From: UBA2031 sp037189985
GTDB taxonomy: Bacteria; Pseudomonadota; Gammaproteobacteria; Pseudomonadales; Moraxellaceae
Direction: 5' to 3'
Assembly (NCBI GenBank): GCA_037189985.1
Contig: JBBCJX010000003.1
Span: 1 to 64,000 of the forward strand
Length of the DNA stretch: 64,000 nt
Below, piece after piece: positions 43,536 through 51,657 of this stretch (within the stretch, counting starts at the first letter, position 1; each line of letters begins with the position of its first letter). The notes beneath the pieces were generated by a model, which did not search any database, was not told where the DNA came from, and saw nothing but the letters and a program-made list of their open reading frames with translations. Made by a program: the position numbers and the translations under genes.

Positions 43536-45688
43536 GGTGCCGGCTCCAGCGGAATGATCAGTGTGGCTTGGGTGCCGTATGACGTTCGGGAGTAGCTCAG
43601 TTTCCCGCGCAGTTCCTGCAAGCGTTTTTCCATATTGCGCAAGCCATGGCCCTGGGAGTTTTCGGGTGCTTTCCCCTCAAACGGGTGGCCATCATTTTCT
43701 ATCACGCTAAGCAGCTTACCTTCATGGCAGGACACAGCGATTCTTATCTGCGTGGCTCCCGCATGACGAATGATGTTTGCTGTGAGCTCCCGCATCAGCG
43801 AGAGGTAGTTCTTGTAGATGCCGTAGCCCACTTCCTGCCGGTGGTTGTCACAGGACTCCAATGGCCAGTCCAAGGTGATCCCTGCCAGCTCGACTCGCTC
43901 GAATGTCTCATGGCGTAACTCCCCGATCATGTCTTCCAGCGGCATATGCTGCCCGGTGAGGCCGCGAATGATGGTCTGCATTTCCATCATGCCTTGGCTG
44001 ACAGCGGCCTTGCTTTGTTCAAGGTCGGTGTGATGCAGCGCTGTCAGCAGGCTGGAGCCGATATCGTCGTGGAGGTCTCGCGCAATGCGGCTGCGCTCTT
44101 CGCGAACCCCTTTGTTGTAGGCATCACGGCTTTCGTTGGCGTGGCGCAGCATCTCCAGCATTTGTTCGGCCAGGGCACGATCACGAGGCGTGAACAGACG
44201 TCTGCCACCACCCGCATATTCCAGCCTGAGGCTGGGTAGCGGGTGTAACCCGGGCAGCGTCATTTCAAGTCCATCACGAGTGATGCTGACTTCGGTCCGA
44301 TTCTCATCCATCGGGATTGTTTGCAAGGGGTCAAAAAGCCGCCGGGCAAGTGCCGACCAGCGTGAAGTGCGCTCGTCTGTATTGCTGGCAAAGGCAACGG
44401 CAAGTATTTCATTGAAAAGGTTCTGTTCTGTCGGCCGGTAACGCTGCATGAGCTTGTCCCAGAGCCAGCCGCGAAAGGGCAGCCAGAGCAGGCCACAGAG
44501 CAGGAGGGCAAGTCCCAGTGACAACGAAGAAGAAAGATTCAACCCCCAGAGAAAAGCAACATCGAGCAGCAACAGCAGGAGTACGCCGGCAATCCAGGTG
44601 AAGATGCGGAACCACCAATCCCCCAGTTCAAAAAGCCGGAAACGGAGGATGCCGAACGCCAGGCCACCGTAAACCAGCAGGAACAACAGGAAGCTGTAAC
44701 CCTGTAATGAGCCTGTAGCCATGCCGAAAAGCTGTGGCACGAAATTGAGCAACGAGAAAAGGCTGATACCTACCAGCCACGAGAGCAGGAACCATTGCAG
44801 TGCCGCGCGTGCTACCGGGTCACGCCGGGTGTTGATCCACTGTATGAAAGCCAGTGCAAAGGTGACCAGCAAGCCGGCAAACACCAGTGAGCGGCGAGCT
44901 ACCAGCATGGAATCCACGAAGTGCAGCTCTTGTACAAGCCACCAGAGCACATAGGTGGCAATCAGCACCGGGCCCAGTGGAAAGCGGCCGAGGCGGCGGG
45001 GGTAATACCAGAGCAAGGCCACCATGGTGGCGCAATACAGTGCGCCTCCCAGAAAATTGAGATCGCTGAGCCAGCGGAATTGCAGGGCCGGCAGTGCCAG
45101 TTCTCGTGTGGTGTAGACCGCTGCACAGGTCGTGAAGAGTAGGGTGCTGAATCCGCTCAGCAAGAGATAGCGGGCACTGGTTTCGTCGCGCCGGAAAATC
45201 CATACGCTGGCCGCGATCAGCCAGGCCAGGAATCCTACGGTCACCTGTACCCAGTAGTCGGCGGGCAGGGTGGATAAGGGCCGTGAGCTTGCTGGTTCCA
45301 GTTCATGGGCATTGCCCTGATGGTCGTGCAGGATCAGGGCGGAGCCTTGCAGGAGGTCGCTGAGCGCTCCCTGCCGGGACAGGAAGTCGTCGTAAACGCT
45401 CAGGCTGGGGAGTGCGGCATCCGGTTCTATCGTGAAGTCCACGGCGCTCAGGGGCATCGACGGCTCTCCTTCCCGCTGCAGGGAAACCAGGGCCGTACCC
45501 ATCGGAATGCGTGCTGCCGGACCCTGAGCATGCAGGACAATGGCTGCCTCTTGAGCTTCATCCCATGTCAGCTTCAATCCCAGCCAGGGTTGCCGGAGAG
45601 CTTGTGCAGTGACGGAAGCCACCACCAGGATGGCAAGAAGAAGGGCGAGCAGAAATGCGCTGCCCGGAGAAACATGTCCAGCCTTCAC
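43532..45688 (-). CDS. Membrane sensor histidine kinase 2 (ComP-like architecture)
   Basis: 718-residue paralogue of kinase 1 with the same plan: N-terminal membrane segment, PDZ-like periplasmic stretch (LRQPWLGLKL ... GPAARIPMGTALVSLQREGE), about eight membrane helices, and a HisKA_3/HATPase core with His540 (RIARDLHDDIGS), RELTANIIRHAGA and HGLRNMEKRL. I place the start at GTG 45688, because GGAAAG lies 5 nt upstream; the frame is open to 45763. No conserved dyad is found ahead of it. Forms an operon with response regulator 2. Confidence 0.92.
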   Translation of the reverse strand: MKAGHVSPGSAFLLALLLAILVVASVTAQALRQPWLGLKLTWDEAQEAAIVLHAQGPAARIPMGTALVSLQREGEPSMPLSAVDFTIEPDAALPSLSVYDDFLSRQGALSDLLQGSALILHDHQGNAHELEPASSRPLSTLPADYWVQVTVGFLAWLIAASVWIFRRDETSARYLLLSGFSTLLFTTCAAVYTTRELALPALQFRWLSDLNFLGGALYCATMVALLWYYPRRLGRFPLGPVLIATYVLWWLVQELHFVDSMLVARRSLVFAGLLVTFALAFIQWINTRRDPVARAALQWFLLSWLVGISLFSLLNFVPQLFGMATGSLQGYSFLLFLLVYGGLAFGILRFRLFELGDWWFRIFTWIAGVLLLLLLDVAFLWGLNLSSSLSLGLALLLCGLLWLPFRGWLWDKLMQRYRPTEQNLFNEILAVAFASNTDERTSRWSALARRLFDPLQTIPMDENRTEVSITRDGLEMTLPGLHPLPSLRLEYAGGGRRLFTPRDRALAEQMLEMLRHANESRDAYNKGVREERSRIARDLHDDIGSSLLTALHHTDLEQSKAAVSQGMMEMQTIIRGLTGQHMPLEDMIGELRHETFERVELAGITLDWPLESCDNHRQEVGYGIYKNYLSLMRELTANIIRHAGATQIRIAVSCHEGKLLSVIENDGHPFEGKAPENSQGHGLRNMEKRLQELRGKLSYSRTSYGTQATLIIPLEPAP

Positions 45689-46005
45689 AACTCTTTCCTT
45701 GCCGTGACCCGTGTACGCCTGAGACAGAAGGCCTGCGCCATGGCGATATGAAAAACCTGCCAATCATGCGTATGCAGAAGAGTTATGTCACTCACCCAGC
45801 AGACGATTCGGGCTTTTCAGGGATGAAAATGAAGTACGATAGTTCCATTTTGAATTGGTGAGGCATTGGCCGGCTTATGAAGATTGAGTGTGTGCTCAGG
45901 ATTTTTAACGCTAGGCTGGTTCCTGTCAGATCATCCGCACTTGAGCCAGAATGATGATCAAGTACGCAGAGGTGGTTTTGGGGCTTGCAAATAATGGAAG
46001 GCAAC
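45689..46005. other. Intergenic region upstream of the kinase 2 operon
   Basis: About 320 bp with no gene. It should contain the kinase 2 promoter. An imperfect dyad, ACTTGA-N13-TCAAGT, lies near 45939-45963. The CCCY-N6-GGGG box is absent. Confidence 0.4.
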
Positions 46006-46038
46006 AGCAAAAAGCCGCCTTTATGGCGGCTTTTTGCT
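46006..46038 (-). terminator. Terminator of lipoprotein C
   Basis: AGCAAAAAGCCGCC-TTTAT-GGCGGCTTTTTGCT. Strong stem with a T tract, 15 nt beyond the stop at 46054. Confidence 0.93.
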
Positions 46039-46053
46039 GTTCACCGGTTTTGC

Positions 46054-48825
46054 TCAGGGTGCAGGAAAGATGTGACGAAAGCTGCCGGAAATGGTGATGC
46101 TTCCATCCCCATCCGTAAGCATGCTGGCGGCATCTTCATCGGTCATGGTGGCAGTGTAATTACCCTCAATGACGGTACTGTCAAGCTTGGTGACGTTGAT
46201 GGTACAGCTTGCACCGTTTTTCAGTACATAGATGGGATTTTGATATCTGACAGCCGTGAAGGAGATATTCTGCTCTGTATAAAGATACATCTGCGTATAT
46301 TTGCCATTAGCGTCGGCATTGCCGCTGCCGACATTGTAGGCTGTGCCGCAAGCGTAGCTGCCTACGGCTTTCGGCAGAAACTGGAAGCGCAGGTCGAAGC
46401 CTTTATCCAGCCGGCGAAGCTCTTGGGTGGCATTGTAATTGCCAGGAACTTCATTCAGCAGATCGTAGCGTATCAGTAACCCTGAGGCTCCCTGATCGTT
46501 GTAGTTCTCCGACACGGGTTGGCGGAAGCGTTGCCCCGTGGTGAACAGACTGTTGCCATCCACAATGAGGATGTCCACGCCGGCACTGCTGCCAAGTGTA
46601 CCTTCATCACCGTTGTTGCTGGTTTTGATAGGATCATTGGTGAATGTACGGAAGTCGCCTGAGATAACGATCTTGTTGTTGGAGTTGTCTTTGTCGACCA
46701 GTGTGGCGATGTAGCTGCCTTTCACCAGATTGCCAACTTTCTTTTCCACAGTGATGGTGCAACTGCCGCCTGTGAGTGCCGAGTTGAACTCATGCTGGTT
46801 GAGGTAGGTGCCCATGCGTACAAACATCTGCATTTTTGTGCCGGCCGTATAGACCGTACCGCAGGTGTAGTTGCTGTTTGGCGTGTTGCCGAAGGCGGAC
46901 GCTGTGACAGCCCAGACAATATTGTCCTCGGCATTTCCATCGAAAATCAGCGTGCCGTCATGTACACGGCCACCTGCACTGAAGCTGGAGCCAATGCCGG
47001 AGACATTCTGTCGATTGAGCAGGAAGTATTGCCCGGAAGGAAGCTCGAAGCTGGTGCCGCCCGTTATGTTGAACGAAGTCCAGGTGTCGCCGGAAAGCGG
47101 TGTGGGAGCGGTGCCGGTAGTGCCCGTGTGCTGGTAGACACGGAACTGTCCGCCGGCCAAGGTGATGCTCTTGTTCTTGGTCTCGTTGTAAAGCGTGGCA
47201 GAAAGGATGCGACCCCCAATACCACCGCGTGTACTCATGTAATCGATCTGCAAAGAGCAGCTTGTGGCCGTCCAGGTGCGTTCGGCCTCTGTAAACAAAC
47301 CTGTGGCAGGCACGACGACCTTGAGCCAAGTGTTGCCGTTACAGGTGGTAGTGCCGGAGGTGACGGTCGGGTCAAGGTTTAGCTCGGCTGTATAGACGGT
47401 TCCTCCCTCAAAGGAGGTGGTGTCGGTATAGCCTGTGCCGGCAGCATTGATGTTGGATGCATTCAGGTTACGGAAGTTGGAACCGCTAGGTACGGAAAAA
47501 CGCGCTACTTGAACATTGCGACCCAACTTCCAAGTGTGGTTGCCGTAGACGAAGGCGATGCCATTCTTGCCATCAAGGAGTTCGATGCCTGGATCAACGG
47601 GTTCTTCCGGCTCTGTGCCGCCTGTGCTGACAGTTGCCGTTCCCTGAAGGGTGCCAAAAGTCGTGTGTGTCGCACCCCAGGAGAGTGACAGTGACTGGAG
47701 CGCACTGGGCACAAAGACATTTTCGGGGAAGGTGATGGTGAATGCCTGTCCGGTGCCGGTATCGGTGCTGGCCTGCAGGTTGCTGCCACCGAAGTTGATC
47801 GCCACATGATCGCCAAACGATTTATTACCAGCGGACTGGTGTTCAGAGTCCGTGGCGACAGCGACTGCAACGGTTTTCCCGCTGATGGGAGAGCCGGCGG
47901 GATCGAAGACACTGACAGTGTCGGATGAGGCTGGCTTGGCATAGGTAATCCAGTTGCCGGGAGCATGCAGGTACAGCATGTTGCGGGACAGGGTGGGCTC
48001 TGTGGCAGAGAGCGTGCCATTGACCACGATGGTGATCGAGTTGGCGGTGATGTTGCTGACATTGAAGGTCAGGCCGCTGGGGTCGCCAGGTTCAACCGGA
48101 TCGGGCAGGGCGCTGGCAGGGCTGCTGATGAAGCTGGCCAGCAATGCAGCATGGGAACTGCTGGCGGCTTCCAGTGCTGTCTGGATGGCTTCCAGCAGAT
48201 TGTCATAAGGGTCGGCGTTGGTGGCCGGTGGAATCGGCGGTGTGATGCTGCTGCTGAAAGGATTGAAGCCGGCAGGCAGGGTCACGCCGTAATTCCCGTT
48301 GCTTGTCAGGGCTCCAAGCAAGCTGGTTTGCGCCGTGCTCAAGGCTCCAGCCAATTGGTTCAGTGTGCTGCTCCCTTGAGAACTGGCAAACCAGGCATTG
48401 ATATCGCTCTGACTGGCACCGTTCTTGAGGGCCAGTGCGGTAACAAGGTCGGTCAGCGGTGTGATGTTTGCTGTGGTGTTGCTGCTGGTGGAAGCAAAGG
48501 AGTGCAATGTAGGTGCTGCCACACTGTTTGCCGTACCACCTGAACTGCGGATGACACAGGGAAAGGCACTGGAGGGAACGACGAGGCCGGTATAGACACC
48601 ACTGCTGTTGGAGGTGACTGAAGCCGGTGTTGTGCCACTGCGGCATTTGGCACTGATGGTGGCGCCGGTGACAGGGGCGCCTACGGCGGTCACACCGCTC
48701 AGGGTGACACTGGTCGGGGCCGGTGTGCCACCTCCGCCGGGTGCACTGCCCAGTGTGTCACTTTCACCACCGCAGGCGGCCAGCAGGGCTGTCAGTGCGA
48801 CAGCGACAAAAGATCGGTATCCCAT
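46054..48825 (-). CDS. Lipoprotein C of a four-member paralogous family
   Basis: 923-residue lipoprotein (lipobox ALLAAC, Cys18). It has a Gly/Thr/Pro linker, then the shared N-terminal domain (GVTAVGAPVTGATISAKC, VVPSSAFPCVIRSSGGT, LHSF, NITPLTDLVTALAL). A helical section (DPYDNLLEAIQTALEAASSSHAALLASF) leads to an Ig-like domain and about three C-terminal beta modules. Two of these end with the pattern CxIxV...(V/I)xGxYxATLxD...ISGxFR, and each has a cysteine pair spaced like SNYTCGTVY / GGSCTITV. No enzyme motif is visible. The dyad box is 65 nt upstream. Probably an outer-membrane-anchored surface or adhesion-type protein, by inference only. Confidence 0.86.
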   Translation of the reverse strand: MGYRSFVAVALTALLAACGGESDTLGSAPGGGGTPAPTSVTLSGVTAVGAPVTGATISAKCRSGTTPASVTSNSSGVYTGLVVPSSAFPCVIRSSGGTANSVAAPTLHSFASTSSNTTANITPLTDLVTALALKNGASQSDINAWFASSQGSSTLNQLAGALSTAQTSLLGALTSNGNYGVTLPAGFNPFSSSITPPIPPATNADPYDNLLEAIQTALEAASSSHAALLASFISSPASALPDPVEPGDPSGLTFNVSNITANSITIVVNGTLSATEPTLSRNMLYLHAPGNWITYAKPASSDTVSVFDPAGSPISGKTVAVAVATDSEHQSAGNKSFGDHVAINFGGSNLQASTDTGTGQAFTITFPENVFVPSALQSLSLSWGATHTTFGTLQGTATVSTGGTEPEEPVDPGIELLDGKNGIAFVYGNHTWKLGRNVQVARFSVPSGSNFRNLNASNINAAGTGYTDTTSFEGGTVYTAELNLDPTVTSGTTTCNGNTWLKVVVPATGLFTEAERTWTATSCSLQIDYMSTRGGIGGRILSATLYNETKNKSITLAGGQFRVYQHTGTTGTAPTPLSGDTWTSFNITGGTSFELPSGQYFLLNRQNVSGIGSSFSAGGRVHDGTLIFDGNAEDNIVWAVTASAFGNTPNSNYTCGTVYTAGTKMQMFVRMGTYLNQHEFNSALTGGSCTITVEKKVGNLVKGSYIATLVDKDNSNNKIVISGDFRTFTNDPIKTSNNGDEGTLGSSAGVDILIVDGNSLFTTGQRFRQPVSENYNDQGASGLLIRYDLLNEVPGNYNATQELRRLDKGFDLRFQFLPKAVGSYACGTAYNVGSGNADANGKYTQMYLYTEQNISFTAVRYQNPIYVLKNGASCTINVTKLDSTVIEGNYTATMTDEDAASMLTDGDGSITISGSFRHIFPAP

Positions 48826-48860
48826 GGCAAGAAGCCTCTATCCGTTATTTGCATCGCGGA

Positions 48861-48904
48861 AACATAAGGCAGTGGCTTGCGGAGGTAATTCCCCTTAACA
48901 GGGG
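48861..48904 (-). promoter_or_regulatory. Conserved dyad promoter of lipoprotein C
   Basis: Minus strand: CCCC-TGTTAA-GGGG (48891-48904), then 24 nt, then TATGTT (48861-48866). The box ends 65 nt before the start codon. Confidence 0.75.
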
Positions 48905-49002
48905 GGTACCTTCGTGAAAGTGGACGAGTGGTGTGTGGAAAGGCATGAAAGGGGGGATGTAGAAAAGCAGCGTTCCTCTGTCGGCAGTCTCTTGTGTGTT
49001 TC

Positions 49003-49043
49003 AGCAGGGGCCAGCCAGTGCGTATGCCTGGCTGGCCCCTGCT
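49003..49043 (-). terminator. Hairpin after lipoprotein D
   Basis: AGCAGGGGCCAGCCAG and CTGGCTGGCCCCTGCT form a 16-bp perfect stem with a 9-nt loop. There is no T tract. It lies between the stop of lipoprotein D and the promoter of lipoprotein C. Confidence 0.7.
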
Positions 49044-49070
49044 GCTTAAACATTAAAAGAAATGTTGGCT

Positions 49071-51461
49071 TCAATCCGCAAAGAGGCCTGCCCAGGTGTC
49101 GCTCAGACGGATACGGTCGGCGAGTGGTAACGGGTTGTTGTTGTGGCCGGTAGTGCTCAGCCCGAACTGGTCGACATAGCGCAGGGAGCCTGTACCGGCA
49201 CTTGCACGTGAAGCCGTACCCAGCGGGTTGTCCTGATCGTTGAGACCCGGATTGACCCAGAGGGAGAGGCGGTCGTAGTGGTTTGAGCCAGCAGATTTGT
49301 GCAGGCGGCCAACCACGTGATAGGTCGTGCCAGCACTGACGCTGAGGCCGGCTGCCTTGAATTTCTGGCTGGTGTCATCACCGATGGAGGCAACAAACTC
49401 GCCGTTAACCACCCCGACATAAACGGCGGCATTGGACAGTGTTGCTACCTGGCTGGTGAGTAATCCGCCAGATGTTGGTGTATTCCAGCGCAGCAGGAAA
49501 CTGACGTAGACATCGCCCGTGAATATGCTGGAAAGATCGTGTGCGCCCAGTGAACTCACGGCCACGTTGCCGCCATTCAGCAGATTGCCGCCGGCAGGTG
49601 TGACTTGCAGCGGGTTGCTGCTGACGTTGGCCGTTGTCACGTTCTTCCAGGCGTCTTTCCAGCCGAAATCGTCAGTGCTGATCGGTAAGGGGTTGTTGCT
49701 GTAGAACGAACCTATCGACGCACCTTCAAAAGAGGCACTGACCAAGGCCTGGCCGTTGCCGGGCGGGAAGAGTTGCACGACGTACTGGAATTCGCCGCTG
49801 CTCACCTGGATGTATTCGGGTGCGGTAGTGCTTGGGACCGTACGTTTGAGCAGGCCCTCAAAGCTGACGAGGACACGGTCAGTATCCACAAGCGTGGTGG
49901 TGGTCACGATGCAGGTCCCTCCCTGGTCAGGCGAGCCGCTATAGGGCAGGCTGTCCAGTGTCAGTGACACCCCGGGAATGCCAGTGCTTTTGCAGGAGAC
50001 GGGCACGCCAACCTGGGAGCTGATGCCACTGATGCTTGCCTGGAAGGCATCTCCTGTCTTGCCGGCCGTGAGGTAGCCAGTGCCAATGGAGAGCGGAGGG
50101 CCAATATAGCTGCTGATGGTCGTGGTGGTGTGGCGTGAGCCATCCACCAGCACGGTGACGCCGCTTTGTGTGCCCAGCACACCCGAAGACCCTGCGGGTG
50201 TGCCCCAGGTGACAGGGGAGTTGCTTTGGGGAACCTCAAGTTTTGCCGGGGCTGTGGTCTTGCGGCCCCATGACAGCGAGAGCGAGGTCATGGCGTCGCG
50301 TATGAAGACATTTTCCGGGAAGACGATGGCAATCGGTTTGTTGCTGCCTGCAGCACCGGCTGTGAAGCCCGCATGCGCGGGTATGTAGATATGGTCTCCC
50401 AGCGTAGGCACGGTGGATGTGGCGGCATCGGTGGCATACACGCCATAGGTTGTCGTAGTGCCAACCAGGGTGTTCTGGATGACGCTCTCCAGACTGCCAT
50501 TGGTCTTGGTATGGGAAATCCAGTTACCGGGTGCATGCAGGACCAGCGCACGATCCGAGCCGGCTGGCTCTGTCTCGGACAGTTCGCCATGGAAGGAAAT
50601 GATGAGGGTTCTTTCCGTGATTGCATGGATGGTGAAACCCAATCCTTCACCTGGTTCGACAGGTTCTTCAGGTTCCTCCGGCTCTTCGGGTTCCTTGGTA
50701 TCTGGTAGCGCCGTTCCTGTCGGGTCGGCCAGGAAGCTGGCCAGCAAGGCGTCATAGTCGATGCCGGCATCGGCCAAGGCTGCTTGAAGTGCCTCCAACA
50801 GGTTGTCGTAAGGATCACTGTTGGTAGCTGGCGGGATGGCAGGAACGATTCCGCTGATGAAGGGATTGAATCCCGTGGGCAGGGTGATGCCGTAATTGCC
50901 CTTCTGGATCAGTGCATCTATCAGGCTGGACTGAGCACCCGAGAGGGCGCTGGCAAGCTGGTCCAAGGTGGCGCTGCCGGCCGCGCTCGTGAACCAGGTG
51001 TTGATGTCGTTCTGGCTGGCGCCGTTATTCAGGGCCAGAGCAGTGATGAGGTCAGTCAGTGGCGTGATGTTGGCTGTGGTGCCCGATGATGAACTGGAAA
51101 AAGAGTGCAGGGTGGGGGCTGGTGCGCTGTTGACCGTACCGCCGGAACTGCGGATGGCGCAAGGAAAAGCCGTATTGGGAACTACCAGGCCGGTATAGGC
51201 GCCATTGCTGCCGGTGGTGAGGATGCCAGAAACGGGATAACTGCCTGTCTTGCATTTGGCGCTGATGTTGGCGCCGACAACAGGGGCACCTACGGCGACT
51301 GTGCCTGACAGCGTGGTGCTGGGTGTGGAGCCTGTGCCACCGCCACCCGCAGCCGGGCTGTTGCTCTCTCCACCACAGGCGGCCAGCAGCAATGACAATA
51401 CGACTGCAAGATGGCGCGATGATTCGCGAGGCTGTTGCTGTTTCATGAGTTGAATGGCCAT
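49071..51461 (-). CDS. Lipoprotein D of a four-member paralogous family
   Basis: 796-residue lipoprotein (lipobox LLLAAC, Cys29). The N-terminal domain is closest to lipoprotein C (GTVAVGAPVVGANISAKC, VVPNTAFPCAIRSSGGT, LHSF, NITPLTDLITALALNNGASQNDINTWF). A helical section (DPYDNLLEALQAALADAGIDYDALLASF) is followed by an acidic proline linker of EEP repeats. Then come an Ig-like domain, and a C-terminal region resembling a concanavalin-like sandwich (VYVSFLLRWNTPTSGG, AVYVGVVNGEFVASIGDD, NHYDRLSLWVNPG). That last part is the kind of fold that binds glycans, by inference. The start at 51461 has an excellent AGGAGGAGG. The dyad box is 64 nt upstream. Confidence 0.86.
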   Translation of the reverse strand: MAIQLMKQQQPRESSRHLAVVLSLLLAACGGESNSPAAGGGGTGSTPSTTLSGTVAVGAPVVGANISAKCKTGSYPVSGILTTGSNGAYTGLVVPNTAFPCAIRSSGGTVNSAPAPTLHSFSSSSSGTTANITPLTDLITALALNNGASQNDINTWFTSAAGSATLDQLASALSGAQSSLIDALIQKGNYGITLPTGFNPFISGIVPAIPPATNSDPYDNLLEALQAALADAGIDYDALLASFLADPTGTALPDTKEPEEPEEPEEPVEPGEGLGFTIHAITERTLIISFHGELSETEPAGSDRALVLHAPGNWISHTKTNGSLESVIQNTLVGTTTTYGVYATDAATSTVPTLGDHIYIPAHAGFTAGAAGSNKPIAIVFPENVFIRDAMTSLSLSWGRKTTAPAKLEVPQSNSPVTWGTPAGSSGVLGTQSGVTVLVDGSRHTTTTISSYIGPPLSIGTGYLTAGKTGDAFQASISGISSQVGVPVSCKSTGIPGVSLTLDSLPYSGSPDQGGTCIVTTTTLVDTDRVLVSFEGLLKRTVPSTTAPEYIQVSSGEFQYVVQLFPPGNGQALVSASFEGASIGSFYSNNPLPISTDDFGWKDAWKNVTTANVSSNPLQVTPAGGNLLNGGNVAVSSLGAHDLSSIFTGDVYVSFLLRWNTPTSGGLLTSQVATLSNAAVYVGVVNGEFVASIGDDTSQKFKAAGLSVSAGTTYHVVGRLHKSAGSNHYDRLSLWVNPGLNDQDNPLGTASRASAGTGSLRYVDQFGLSTTGHNNNPLPLADRIRLSDTWAGLFAD

Positions 51462-51496
51462 CGGCCTCCTCCTGTTTAGGGCGGGTGGGAGGGATG

Positions 51497-51539
51497 ACCT
51501 TAGGTGAGCAGGCATGCATCGACAGCCCCTGAGTGAGGG
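51497..51539 (-). promoter_or_regulatory. Conserved dyad promoter of lipoprotein D
   Basis: Minus strand: CCCT-CACTCA-GGGG (51526-51539), then 23 nt, then TAAGGT (51497-51502). The box ends 64 nt before the start codon. Confidence 0.75.
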
Positions 51540-51657
51540 GGGCTGGATGGGTTTTGTGTATGAGCGGTTGATTGGATTGGACGAAGCAATGCAGTGTCAG
51601 TACGGCATCAGTTTTATATCAGCTTCGTGTCAGTAAATTTCTGCCTGACCGTGTATT

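Noticed and set aside
45689..45900. A seventh CCCY-N6-GGGG box ahead of the kinase 2 operon
   Set aside because: I scanned this stretch; CACCCAGCAGACGATTCGGG has the wrong spacing and arms, so it was not counted.
32779..51539. Sigma54 promoters as the explanation for the GGGG dyads
   Set aside because: The -24/-12 pattern (TGGC...TTGC) is not present at a constant place relative to the dyads, while TAnnnT hexamers are.
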